The notes under the pieces: generated by a model
Told to the model about the DNA's origin: nothing
Databases searched by the model: none
Seen by the model: only the letters and a program-made list of their open reading frames with translations
Shown here: in pieces, positions 1 to 19,352 of the stretch
Layout of the letters: each line of letters opens with the position of its first letter
Position numbering within the stretch: position 1 is the stretch's first letter
Position numbers and translations under genes: made by a program
Assembly: GCA_009760855.2 (NCBI GenBank)
Contig: WPIO01000003.1
Coordinates: 1,724,001-1,788,000 of the forward strand
DNA length: 64,000 bases
Direction of reading: 5' to 3'
DNA from: Cristatella mucedo
Taxonomy: Eukaryota; Bryozoa; Phylactolaemata; Cristatellidae

Positions 1-350
1 TCCGCTCAAAGACCGTTGGCAACAAATGCTTTAACTCTGCAGGCCCTAGACTGTGGAACTCGCTCCTACAATTCTTACGTAACGACAAATACTCTCCTGC
101 TGCCGACAATAGCTCATCCTTTTCAGCGGTCCTGAGGTGCTACTTCCACGCTACTCACTACTTCAACTGCTGTCCTGACTCTACTATGCTTCCCAATTTC
201 TCTTGGTTGTGTAAAACGAAGTCTGTTGGCTACCGAATGCGTATCGAAAGCTGCTTAGGCTGTGAGTGCTCTATACAAAACTCTCCTGCGTAACACCCAC
301 GCAGTCTCTATGGCTTTGTGGAGTTACTGATGGAGATACATTAAATTACA
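1..350 (+). mobile_element. LINE family 2, truncated 3' end
   Basis: Decayed 3' end of a non-LTR retrotransposon. The frame matches the C-terminal end of a CR1/L2-type reverse transcriptase: a phenylalanine/serine-rich 'AGPRLWNSLPQFL'-type motif, then a non-coding tail ending in 'ggagttactgatggagatacatta'-like sequence. The same tail is seen at 5.7, 17.8, 21.7, 44.4 and 49.3 kb, which defines the family. The 5' part is cut off by the window edge. Confidence 0.7.
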
Positions 351-617
351 ATCCATTATGATCCATCGCAAGTCTCTGGAAAGTGACTGGACTAATATCA
401 AATTAATCTTACCTGTCACAGCTCACAGTGTTTAAAGTGCAATCACATCATTTCAACCAATCACGCACGCACAATAGCGAGCAATGAATGGCAAACGACC
501 GCAACGCCCCGGGCTGAATGTAAGACATTCCCCCCCCCGACATTTCCCCCTTATGGACCCTGGGACATTTCCCCCCCCCGTAAGACATTCCCCCTAAGTT
601 GATGAATCTATAACTAA

Positions 618-751
<134 letters not shown>

Positions 752-2480
752 CCGTCCCCCAATCCACGGCAAATTGAAGAGAAATTGGCAGTGCGAAGTC
801 CCAATTGTCGTTACATATAACATTCCGCTGACTGCAAAGTTAAACCGAGGCATTTTCAAGATGCTTTGCTCGTTAACTCTCAGTAATGCACGGCAATCCA
901 CAGCAATAGTAAGGGCGGATAGCGAAATCCGTAGAAAATTTACAAGATTGGCTGCGATAAACTGCAACTCTCATACACCGTCACATTTACCTGTGTGCTA
1001 GCATAATTTTCACCCGTTGTTCACATTCAATCGACGGCAACGCACGGCAATCAACGGCAATGGCCCGGGGAAATACGCCAATCCATAACATTTCATTGCA
1101 AAAGGACCGACAGTTGCTGAGACAAGTTCCAACTTTTCTTGCGTATTGCACTACACTGCATCAAAAGTGAAGCCCCATCCTTTTAAACAATCGACAAAGG
1201 CACAATCGGGGGCAATGCACGGAAATCGACAGCAATGACCCGGCCTCTACCGCAATCTGTTTCAAATTTGCTGGAAATCGGCTACTTGAATTTTTCATTG
1301 TCCTACCACATAACGCTCACTGTGGGTGCACGTGCTGTCATATTGCCCGTTCAACCTTGAGTAATGCATGGCAATCGACGGCAATTGTCCGAGACAATAA
1401 AGCAATCTGTGATTGTCTGTTACAATTACAAACAAAGATGGTGGGAGAACATCCAATTTTTTTCTTGCGTATTACGCTGCACTCTATTAAAAACGCAACC
1501 GCATCCTTTCAACCAATCGCGAACGCACGTTCGAGGGCGAGGAACTGCAATCGACGGCAACGGCCTGGGAAAGAACGGAATTTTTATTTTACGTGTTTGT
1601 ACATACAAAACCGTGCACTTTAATATTCAATAAAAACTGGAGCTCGGTGCAATCTATTTCGATTTTTTGCGTTGGATTCAGTGGATTTAAGTGGATTGCG
1701 GTATTGGCCCGGGATACTGCAGTTGATTGTGGTGCATAGCATGAGAACGGCCGTGCCACTGCAAGTGAAATTTTTTAAGTGCAATTGCCGCAGAGTGTGC
1801 AGTCATAGGCAATCAAAAAGTGAGCTTTTTGAACAGGATTTATTACTTTGCATTGCGGAATGCAGTGGATTGCGGTGGATTGCGGTGGATTGCGGTACTG
1901 ACCTGGACCACTGCAATTTTATTTCAGTGTAATTGGCAAAAATGCGTGAGCGCAATCTTGAGAAATTTTCTGGGTACCTTGTACATGTAGAGTGGTTTGA
2001 TATAAATTTTTATTCCAAACTTTTTGGAGCTGCGCGCAGTTGATTTGTGATGGATTTGAAGGGAACTAAAATGGCTAGATGGCGGATTCCGCTGCAGGCA
2101 TCCGGCGTTGTGCGCACACCCGCTTAAAATAAAAAGTAGTGAATCCACGAACTCTGGAAATGTGCGGCAATCGCTCGAAATGGCCTGGGGAAATACCACC
2201 GCAATTCACTCTAATCCACTGCAAATTATCCTTAAATCGCCATCGTAAAGTTATAATTTACATTGCATATAAGACTAGACTCAGTTCAAAGTGCACGCAC
2301 AAAAGTTTACACCATTGTGCCTGCGCGTCCTCATGCAAAACACTGCAATCGACTTCAGCAGCCCGCTTCCGGCAACGCAATCCGCCGCCGCATCCGGGAC
2401 CAGAGATGTCGTGCGCGCTTGCGGCTTCTGCTGCTGTAATTAGCGAAGCGCCTCGACGCCGATGTACACGCCTCGCCTGT

Positions 2481-2688
2481 GGCCAATAGTTAAGCCATTG
2501 GCGCAGCCCGGCGTCAGGCCACTCATGGATGTTATATTTCCCGTCGTCTGCCGCTATTGGCGGCGCTCTCATATATGTGCCCGTTGAGAGTAATAAAGGA
2601 GAGTCTCGTTGACCGCGCACGTTCGCCCGCTGTGTCTCCGCGAGACTCCCACAAGAACAGCCGCCGCCGGAGCCACTGTCATACAACA
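2481..2688 (+). mobile_element. LTR-like element copy 1 (solo-LTR core)
   Basis: Homologous to 41391-41609 and 43873-44057. Shared features in order: a CCAAT box (ggccaat) with a following ttaagccattgg-like stretch, a TATA-like gctctcatatatg, a ttgagag-aata(a/c) segment that includes an AATAAA here, then ctccgcgagactcc, a gccgcc block and an acaaca end. This order fits U3 promoter, R with polyadenylation signal, and U5 of an LTR. No internal coding region is attached, so I call it solo or fragmentary. The 5' boundary is uncertain. Confidence 0.5.
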
Positions 2689-3725
2689 GAGCGCGTACAC
2701 TAGAAGCTTTCATTATCATTACACGTGACTCTACTTTCGGTTATTGTGCACTATTTCACTACAATTGCCTTAAACATTATGCAGTGGTGCACTGCAATCG
2801 ACTGCAGTGGCCAAGGCCAATACCACAATCCACCTCAATCCGCCGCAAAACGGTCAGAAAGCGTATACTTTAGGCTCTGATAGTGATTGCACGTTGCTCT
2901 AATCTTCGTTTATAGTGTACTGGCAATTGCTTTAGCCATTCTCATGCAATCGACTGCCATGGCCCGGGCCAGTACCACAATCCATAACAATTCGACAAAA
3001 TATGACCCGTAATCGAATTCCCAACGCTGTAATAATTTATGATTATTACAAATCACACTGTTTAAAGTGCAACCGCGTCATTTTAATCAATTGTGCTAGT
3101 AAAATCTCAGCCAATACCTGGCTGTCTACGGCAACTGTTTGGTTCGAAGCAGCAATTAACTAGAATTTATGGCAAATTGATCACGAATGGGCTGTGCGAA
3201 ACTCCAATTGCCATTGCATTTAACATTTCACCTGCTAAAAGTGAAACTCAATCATCTTCCAGCTAGTTTCCGAGTTGATTGTCACTAATGCACGGCAATC
3301 TGCAGCAATTGCAGGGGCCAATACCACAATCCTTAGACAAATGGACGAGAAATCGGCTGCACGAAACTCTAATTCTCATTCCACGTAACATCTCACGGCG
3401 AGCACACATGCTTTTAGCTCACTCTGTGCGTTCAATCTCGGGCTATGCATGGCAATCGACGGCAATAGCCCGGTAAATACTGAAATTCATTTGAATCTAT
3501 CGCAAATCAACTGAAAGTGAATGAGGGCAATGATCAGATTTTTCTTGCGAGTCCCAGCGCACTGTGCTTAAAGTGCAATCGCGTCCTTTCAACCAATTGC
3601 GCACGTACAGTAGCGAGCAATGAATGGTAACCGACAGCATTATACAGCGTCATTATACAGCGCCAATACCCCAACCCGCGGCCAGTCGACGAGAAATTGG
3701 CAGCGCGAAGCTCCAATTGTCATTG

Positions 3726-3807
3726 CAGCAAATGCATAATCATCTAGAAAAAGATTGAGTTGTCTGAGGTCGCTGTATTAATTGTATTATTATTATTATT
3801 ATTGATG
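3726..3807 (+). repeat. Inserted LINE/SINE tail ending in (TTA)n
   Basis: The sequence tctagaaaaagattgagttg, then a 'ctgaggtcgctgta' segment and (tta)6, matches the tail of the L2-like LINE and of SINE family A. It interrupts a satellite monomer and accounts exactly for the irregular spacing there. Confidence 0.65.
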
Positions 3808-4693
3808 TAACATTCCGCTGCGTCCAAATTGAAACCGTGGCATTTTTAAGCTGCTTTGCTCGTTAACTGTCGGCAATGCACAGCAATCGACAGAAATGGT
3901 GGCGGCCAATATTGCGATCTATGGTGAATCGACACGATCTGCATCGTAAAACTGCTACTCTTATTCCACGATACATTCCCCTGTGCGCGTGCATAATGTA
4001 CACCATTGTGCGCGTTCAATCGATGGCAATGTATGCAATCAACGGCAAGGGTCCGGAAACAGACGCCAATCCACACCGGTCCGTTACAAGTCGACGGAGA
4101 GCTGCTGGGAGGATCTCCAACTTGTTTTGCGTATTAAATCAGGCTGTATTAAAACTGCAACCACATCCTTTCAAACGATCGAGGGCGTACAACTGAAGGC
4201 AATGCACGGCAATCGATGGCAATGGCCCGGCTGAACGCGCGATCTGTTTCAGATTGAGTAGAAATTATGTGTTCAAAGCTCCAGTTATCATGCCACTTGA
4301 CGTTCACTGTGTGCGAACATACTTTAAAGCCACTAGGCGCGTTCAATCTCGGGCAATGAATGACTGTCGCAGGCAATCGCAGGGAAAAACGGCAACCTGT
4401 GAACAGAACGTTACAAATGTACACAAAACTGCTGGGAGAAGCTCCAACTTCTCTTGCGTATCTGAACGAACTGTTTGAAAAGTGCAACTACATCTTTTCA
4501 ACAAATCGCAAAGTACAATCGACGACAATACTCGGCAATCGACAGCAATGGAGCGGGAAAATACGACATTCCTTGGTAAATTGACCACAAATTTGCTTTG
4601 AGATGCTCCAATATTTCCCGCGCCATAAATCCCTAGTTTTTCATTTTATATTGATGTGTACTAATCCGCGGCTCACCAATTTTCCGCCCTCAG

Positions 4694-4697
<4 letters not shown>

Positions 4698-4786
<89 letters not shown>
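4698..4786. repeat. (CT)n microsatellite
   Basis: About 44 uninterrupted CT dinucleotides at the downstream edge of the satellite block. Confidence 0.98.
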
Positions 4787-4789
<3 letters not shown>

Positions 4790-5109
4790 AACTGTAGATG
4801 ACACTGCGTCGATTTGTCGACTTTAAACCGCTACTAAAGTTTCTGCGCTAAATTTTCCAGCGATAACTATTCTCAGCGTAGATTTACGTGCTGTCACGTG
4901 ACTGGGGCGCCCGACGTTACCTGCTCCTACGACGGTCGCTCATAGAATTGGGCCAAATGGATAGGCTTTGAGGGTTTTGGGAGCAAGTGCGAAGCTTCGG
5001 ATGCAGAATCCCTATTTTGAGGGTGCTTCTCGTTGCTGCAGCGCTGCACCATTTTTGGCGCCGAGCCGCCTTCGCGCATCGGTGGCCACGACGCCGACGG
5101 CTCGGCGGC

Positions 5110-5200
5110 GCTATATATATATATGTATACCGGTATATATACCGGTATACCTATATATATAAGCATATATACCGGTGTACCTATATACCGGTGTTTGTCG
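5110..5200. repeat. Cluster of TATACCGG palindromes
   Basis: A short (TA)n run is followed by repeated tataccggtata-type palindromes, with ACCGGT five times in about 90 bp. The arms are self-complementary and A+T-rich around each ACCGGT core. There is no coding sense in the tyrosine/isoleucine-rich frames. Confidence 0.8.
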
Positions 5201-5729
5201 CGTTTCCGCCCAGACCGACGCCGCTACGTGCGCTGCTTGGTGGGGCACTTCTGCACTTATTAGAAGCTGGAATAGCGCGTTTGCGATGAGATCATTCTAC
5301 GTTTCATTGTTCATCCCAGCTGTTTGTGTCCTTGCCTGTACGGGCTTACTTGGGGGACTTTGAGCGCGATTTAGCGGATGACTTGTTTGAGTCAAAGAAG
5401 CGAAATCATTGAAGCTTTACGAGAGCTCTGTCACGAGCTCGCCTATCAGATAACTAGGCGGCGAGGGTTCAAGAAATCGTGTGGGTTTTAATATTCGCCT
5501 GAAGAGCATGGTGGAGAGCCAGTTCCTACACCCCTACCAATGGCAATTTTCCTTCAATCACTCAAAGTTGACCGTGTAAACTGCTTACAAGAACTAAGAC
5601 CGAAGCCAGACAGAAGCAAAACTCGCCGGGTAAACTGAGCTCAAGAGTGCTATACAACCTCTGGCAATTTTTATTTTAAAAGAATCCTTTCAAATATAGT
5701 GCCCATGGGGATTGCTCCTAGTCGCTATA

Positions 5730-6010
5730 CGAAAATCTAATGTATCTCCACGAAGACTATGTGGGTGTTACGCAGGAGAGTTTTGTATAGGGCACTCGCA
5801 GCCTAAGCGGCTTGCGGTACGCATCCGGTAGCCAACAGACTTCATCTCACTCAACAGAGTGGGAAGCATAGCTGAGTCAGGAGGGCAGTTGAGATAGTGA
5901 CGTGGTCTGGAAGAAGCAGCTCGGAACTGCTCGAAAAAATGAGCAACAATCTGCAGCAGGAGAGTGAATGTCGCTACTTGAGAATTGATGGAGTTTTCCA
6001 ATATAGGTCC
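5730..6010 (-). mobile_element. LINE family 2, truncated 3' end (minus)
   Basis: Reverse complement of the tail seen at 1-350 and 49290-49845: the 'gtgggtgttacgcaggagag' segment, the 'agtctgttggctacc' segment and the tcaactgccctcctgactc segment all recur. Only the last few hundred bases of the element remain. Confidence 0.7.
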
Positions 6011-6382
6011 TGCAGAGCAAAAGCATCTTCAGGGAAGTCATTGGCGTCACCTGCGTCTGTAAATCCGCAGCCGTTCTAGCATCTTTTGCAAACCAAAAAG
6101 GCTTACCCACATCTAAATTGGGAGAACTGCTTCTTAAGATCAAATATATTGCAGATTTCAGCACCAGAAGGTTTCCTTAGCTGCCAACTCACGGCTCTGC
6201 TGTGGCTGCTAAAAAATCCACGGAAATCAAGCAAGACAGCTGACGGTCATAAGAGATGGTTGAAGCCCACTTCAACAGCAATTCAGCTACCAAACTAAAA
6301 GTAAGCACAAACAAACCTCTGGTAGGTGAACTGTGGCTCGCTTCGAGTCTGCAGGATTTGCATACAAGCACGAACGTATATA

Positions 6383-6388
6383 TTTATT
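6383..6388 (-). promoter_or_regulatory. Candidate poly(A) signal downstream of the dve-like gene
   Basis: AATAAA on the minus strand about 850 bp past the stop codon at 7241. It is the clearest such hexamer I see in the presumed 3' UTR, but other sites cannot be excluded. Confidence 0.25.
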
Positions 6389-6674
6389 AATAATCGGAGA
6401 GACTTAATGGAGAAGAGCTTCAATGGCCCATAGGGCATTTGGACGCTATGCGAATCACGGGTTTGTTTCGGCAGACCAGAAATAATGCCATACAATAACT
6501 AATCTTGCCACGCCTGCTGACGCGTCAGCTCATGCCGTGCACACTGCACCCAGGCTGCAAGAACAGAGGCCTATCACGGCACACGACTAACAGTGCCTCA
6601 GCTACAAATAAATACCTCAGCCTCTGTCGGCCGCTGAGAGGCACACGCTACTTACAAATAAAGAAACAGTACAA

Positions 6675-7090
6675 AACATGGGGGGTGGCATGCCTCCAAC
6701 GCCTTAACTGTTGGTACCACGAATCGTCGTCAAATCACCAACTCCCAGCATCGATCAGGGTGGCCGAGCTGGTCGTAACAGTGGAGCCGTTGAGAGCCGC
6801 TTATAAAAAAAAAGTCAGTACGACTGGGCATCAGTGGCAGCACACGCCTTCATCGCCTCAACTGCCACGACGCACCATCAAATCCATAACTACCGGCATC
6901 AGTCAGATCGGTAGAGCCGGTCGCAGCAGCGATTCAGACCTGCTTATAACGAAAAAAGGATAACATAAAAGTAGTAGGACTAAACGTCGGAGGTAGTGTG
7001 GCATGCCTCCACTGCCAAAACTGCCAGTACCGTGATGCACCATCAAATCACCATCTACCGGCACCGGTCAGAGAGACCCTTGCCGGTCGG
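6675..7090. repeat. Diverged ~150-bp direct repeats, three copies
   Basis: Three successive segments (about 6680, 6830 and 6975) share gcatgcctcca(a/c), ctgccacgacgcaccatc, aaatcaccaactaccggcat and a following gagccggtcg-like segment. They lie just 3' of the dve-like stop codon, so they may be 3' UTR sequence. Confidence 0.55.
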
Positions 7091-7240
7091 AGCTGCAGGA
7101 GCTCTGACTGATGCACGTGGATGGTGATTAGACGGTGCAAGCAGGTGAGATCGGTGAAAGCCGCACGCATCTGCCCTCCTCCCCCCTGATCAGTTATCGG
7201 CCTCACTTGGCAGCCGGCTGGGCAGGCTCGGCGGCTGCGG

Positions 7241-14455
<7,215 letters not shown>

Positions 14456-15109
14456 CTAGGATAGAAAAGTGGCAAAAACTCGCGCACTCTCGCCACTGCC
14501 GGCTTGCTCATTACAAGCCGGCAAAGCTTCGAGCAAGGAAAAAGCACAGTCACGTCAGTTTCATCCGTGCTTCGAAACACATAAAGCACTCGATCGAAAA
14601 TGAAAACGCACAAAAAGTCCGAAGTCGCGAGTGTGTGAGGCTGGCACAGCGGACACCACTGATAGGGGCAGGGTCAGGATTTTCAGGTTGGGGGGGCAAG
14701 GGTCCCTTGTCCCCAAAGGCCTGCGGAAATTCGCCCCGGGATATGCGTACTTTCCTCTGCCGGGGGGGGGTGAATTGGCCCTGCCCCTTGGCTCTGCCAC
14801 TGGCCACTATGGGCCAGCCAGCTTACGAGTATAGTCGCTAGAAAAAGGCAGTGAATTCATTCTCTTGCCGTACACCATGCCTGACTGGTGGGGACGGGTG
14901 ATAGGGCGACCAATAGAAGTGAAAGGGAGGAAACTACTCCCTCGTCCCCCCCTCCCACAACAAGCATAGACATAGGTCGACTGGAATAATGTCCCAGGTC
15001 GGGCGACAGATGACGACCGCCCTAGCATGGTGAAACGAAGCTTGCCTAGGGCATGAGCCAAACAGACGTAGCATAGTTGACACCCTCAATAGTAATAATA
15101 ATCCAGCTG

Positions 15110-15275
15110 CGATGACTCACTAGGTGAAGCGGTTGCTTTTCACGACCTGTGTGGTCCCGAGGTCCCGTGGGTTCGAATCCTGCGGTGGGCGATCCTTTAT
15201 AACCGCTGCAAGCGGTGATGATAGCCGTGAAGGCTCTTCTGTCGCTATGCAAAAAGAGGCTGTTTAATCAGCAAG
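15110..15275 (+). mobile_element. tRNA-derived SINE, family B
   Basis: The tRNA-like head has a B-box consensus gggttcgaatcctgc at ~15168. The body is gcgatcctttataaccgctg, then gtgatgatagccgtgaaggc, then tcttctgtcgctatgcaaa and an aggctgtttaatcagc end. The same body occurs at 23405, 45600 and 51930. Confidence 0.7.
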
Positions 15276-17540
15276 TATTGGTTTTTACACATGAAGCAAA
15301 CTAACTAAACCAGGCATGCCTTCAAATGTGGCTCTATATATCCGAGACCGCTTCTACGACATAGGACTGAGTTAACTGCACAACTGCCACAAACTGAAAC
15401 AAACTAGATGCACGGCTCTTCTCGTGAGTTTGCATGCTATCTTCGGGACAAAATGCACCGAGCCAACAAGCCAAATAATAGTAAATTCGGCAGCTCTCTT
15501 TGCAACTATTTACTAACTCCAGAAGTCACTCGGGATTATTACGCATTGACAATACAGCTAGCACTAGGCGGCTTTACTGTGAACCTGCAAGCAAGCTCAT
15601 AGTAAAGTATTTACTATGGCAAGCTGCTATCATGACCAACCAGCTCTGTACTGTCCTTGGTGAGGAGGTGGTGGCTGGCCTCGAAGCTTGTCTGACACTG
15701 CCAGGCCGTGAAACGCTAAGCTCGCACGAGCCTCGTTGTAAAGTCGATAGATACGCCGACGATACACGACGTCTTACTCGAAGCAAGGTAGCATAACATG
15801 GGGGCGCATTATAATCCTCATTGGCATCCTCGCACATTCCACGCATCATTCAGCAAGGGCTACTGAGCACTACAACTGGGAATCAGTGAGGCAGAGCAGA
15901 GCGTCGCCCGTCCGCCAGGAACTTCACATCGCCAGTAAGCTAGGCATTTCAACAACAATTTCCACAAATGTGCAATTATAATGGTAACACGGAGCATGTG
16001 ATGCCTGGACACACACTGTAGCATGCTCAAATACTTTTAAATACTTTTTATAGACTTGTATCAACTTTACAAATAAAAAATGTCTATTAACTTTTATATT
16101 GAATAATAAATTACTGTTTACAAAAGTATATTCTACAAACTTCTGACGGTTTCCAGTCTATTCGCCCGTGAAACCGGACCAGACACAATTCTCATCGAAG
16201 CACTCCAATACTGTGAGGCAAATTTACAGAAGCAACTCAGCAATACAGTGCCATTCTATACATTATGCTGCTATAAGCCAAACTTCCTTAAACAAGAGCT
16301 TGGTAGTGGTAATGCACACATGAATCCAGTGACTGCGATACTGGATATCGCTGAATTGAGTCAGGCAGGACCTCGACCCTGCTTCATTACCGTGGCCAGC
16401 CGAGGTGGGCAGTAACAACACAGCTAGAAACCAGATGAGTTCGGAGGCAGCAACACAAATGACCAATCAATCGCAACGGTTTTGATATCCAGCAAAGGCT
16501 GGGCTGATCAATGAGAACACGTAATAGAAAGATGCTTAGATGAAAAGGGTTGCATTTTAGCATTACGCCCACTGAGAGGAAGTGGACTCGTTGCGCTATC
16601 CTAGTTGCCAGCACGATCGTCAGTACAACGTATTCTATGGCAAATCCTACTTGTGCACGATCTCTTGCCTGAGACGTCAACAAAAGCTAACCAGAGAGCT
16701 TTAACCAGAAATGTCAACAGCGCAAGCCTTGGCTAGCAGCGTACACTTGGCTGGTCGTTTGGCCAATGGACAATTCTGGTTCCACCCAGACCCCTGTAAG
16801 GCTGAGGGAAAACGTGACCGACATCTGGCTTTTTAATGCGAGCATGGAAATAGCAACAGGTCTAATTCTGAAGCCAGAGCCAAACTGAATAACTGGTGGT
16901 GGAGTTGATAAGGTTCCTTTCCCGCCAAAGAGAAGTGCCAAGGGAGATGCCAAGGTTGGCTGATGTAGCAGCCTCGTTTATCGGCAGCAGGCGAGCCTCA
17001 ACTTAGGCTCACGAAGGGCAACGAAGGATTTAACATTGCAGGACTTGAATCCACTCCACGTGGGAGCACGTGAAGCTCGAGCGTCTTACACATAGAAGCT
17101 AAGACCGCTGCCCAGGGAGAGAGAACTAGTTATCGCAGGGTGCTATACAAATACATCATTATCACTAACAGTATTACTAAAATAAAGTAAATCCCTGAAA
17201 TAGACACCATCAGGTAAGTCGGGAATGAGGTGAATCGGTGATCGAAATATCAGCAGGCACCAGTGGGGTGGGGGACAAGACCGACAGAGCTGAGCTTCAT
17301 ACAAGCTGAGCTTCGGAACGAGGCCCCTAGCTGCTGCATCAGCCCCGGACCCATGGCAGTTGCTACCGTAACTAACGACGGGCTAAAAATCAAGGAAAAA
17401 CACAGGATCCCCAACTGGCAGCTTCTACCCACACTCCTAAATAAAGTAAGTCATTCGCAGCATCAAAGCTGCGCAGCAACTCTGGGCCACTTGAGCAGTG
17501 AAACGAAAACACACTGTCGATCAAAAATTAGTGAGTTTGA
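15276..17540. other. No supported gene
   Basis: Only short open frames without splice-phase or family support. A tRNA-like B-box on the minus strand (~17040) hints at another SINE head. I see no domain motif. Confidence 0.5.
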
Positions 17541-17544
17541 TCTT

Positions 17545-17712
17545 CACCTAAATAAATATAATTCATTGGTATAGCACCCTAAGAGAACTTAATGTATATT
17601 CAGGCACTTCACATATGCCACAGGGCTCGAACCCACGACCTCAGCAAACTTTGTTCAGGGGGCCCTCCAGCACCTTAACCACTAGGCCAAACCAGCTCGG
17701 CCAGGCTCTTTC
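17545..17712 (-). mobile_element. tRNA-derived SINE, family A (minus)
   Basis: On the minus strand a tRNA-like head (ctggtttggcctagtggtta; B-box gggttcgagccctgtgg) leads into gtgaagtgcctgaatataca and a ttaagttctcttagggtgct tail, then ataccaatgaatt. It is the same family as 35335 and 58050. Confidence 0.75.
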
Positions 17713-17779
17713 ACAGGTCATGGGTACAAAACCCATATGAAGACACTACTGATAGGCTGGTTTGCAAATCCCAGAAGTG

Positions 17780-18415
17780 TGACCACGTGTCTCCTTTGCT
17801 AAAAGAGCTACGACTGCTGCCGGTTGATCAACAGATACAGAGCAAAGTTCTTATGCTGACCCACAAGGCCCGTCACGGCTTGGCTCCTTCGTACCTAGCT
17901 GAACTGCTGCACCAGTTTCAGCCTCCTCGTGCCCTCAGGTCCTGCATGGAGAATAAATTAGCTGCTCCATTCCTCCGCTTAAAGACCGCTGGTGACAGAT
18001 GCTTTAGCTCTGCAGGTCCTAGACTCGGAAACTCGCTTCCACAATTCTTATGCAACGACAACTACTGTCCTACTGCCGACTATGGCTCATCCTGTTCTGT
18101 GGTCGTGAGCTGCTACTTCCATGCTACTCACTACCTCAACTGCTCTCCTGACTCTGCTATGCTTCCCACTTTCTCTTTGTTTCGTGAGACAAAGTCTGTT
18201 GGCTACCGAATGCATACCGAAAGTCACTTAGGCAGTGAGTGTGCAACACAAAACTCTCCGGCGTAACACCTACATAGTCTGTGTGGCTTTGTGGAGTTAC
18301 AAACGAAGATACATTAAATTACATTACTAGCAAGTCTTCATAGACTTTGTGGCTTTGTGGAGTTACAAATGGAGATACATTCCATTACATTACTAGCAAG
18401 TCTTCCCTTACCACT
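17780..18415 (+). mobile_element. LINE family 2, RT C-terminus and duplicated tail
   Basis: An open segment (about 130 codons) matches the C-terminal region of a CR1/L2-type polymerase: SPLLKELRLLPVDQQIQSK, HGLAPSYLAELLHQF, CFSSAGPRL. The tail unit 'agtct...tggctttgtggagttacaaa...gagatacatt' occurs twice in tandem (18270-18330 and 18340-18400). Truncated copy, no complete polymerase. Confidence 0.8.
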
Positions 18416-18424
18416 ATGGTATTA

Positions 18425-19352
18425 TATAATAATAATAATAATAATAATTCACTTGATAAAGCGCCCTCAGAGAACTTAATCTCTCTCTAGGCGCTTTACA
18501 TTTGCTGTAAAGTGAAATGCAATTGTATGGTAAGTAAAATCATGCTTGAAAAACAAACGAAATGAATAGTATGGTTAGGGGTGACATGCTCAGGGTCAGC
18601 ATGCCAATGTGGTTAGTGGCAGCATGCACAGTGTCAGCACGCATAAGCACATCAAGGACGAATCACGGGGACCCACTAAATGCTGTCCTAAATAGGTGTG
18701 TTTTTAGGTTCCTTTTAAACGTGGTCAGGTCAGGGGATGTTCTGACGCAGATCGGGAGGGAGTTCCAGGCTTTGGGAGCATATGAACTAAATGCACGGTC
18801 TCCAAAGGATTTAAGGTTTGTATGAGGTATTTCTAGACTGTTGGATTCCGAAAAGCGGGTGGTACGATGCTTGGCCTGATGGGGTAGTATATCTGACAGA
18901 TAGGCTGGAGCCATAGAATGAAGGGACCTAAAAGTGAGCGACAAAAACTTGAAGTCAATCCGTTGCTTGACTGGTAGCCAGTGCAGGTCGGTGAGAAGTG
19001 GAGTAATGTGGCAACTGCGACGCTCACGACAGACAAGCCTAGCTGCACAGTTTTGCACCAGCTGCAATCGCCTGATCGCACATGCTGGTAGGCCAGTAAG
19101 CAGTGAGTTGCAGAAGTCGAGACGGGATGTCACGAATGCATGGACCAACTTGGACGTGGTATCTTTATCTAAACAAGCCCAAATTTTAGAAATGTTATGA
19201 AGCTGAAAATAGGCGGATTTGACTGTGGAGCTGATATGGTCGTCTAACGAGAGGTCGCTTTGGAATATGACACCTAGATTTCGAGCTGATTCAACTGGAG
19301 ATATGCTGGCAGAGCCAATTTTGAGAGTCGGCCTTTCCAATCTCTGGATCAC
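18425..19352 (-). mobile_element. L2/CR1-type LINE fragment with open RT C-terminus
   Basis: A 228-codon open stretch on the minus strand ends with TAG/TGA at 18663. Motifs are [40 protein letters not shown] and [16 protein letters not shown], then [17 protein letters not shown]. This is the thumb/C-terminal region of L2-like polymerases. A 3' UTR and (AAT)n tail follow at 18428-18450. The frame is intact although the 5' part is missing, so the copy is probably young. Confidence 0.85.

Noticed and set aside
15160-15180. tRNA gene from the clear B-box
   Set aside because: No acceptor stem or anticodon arm folds, and the same body follows in other copies: it is a SINE head.
15778-15849. Short ATG-starting segment ending at GTAAGA on the minus strand
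   Set aside because: Its end phase (0) does not fit the dve-like exon at 14455, and no other partner is visible.
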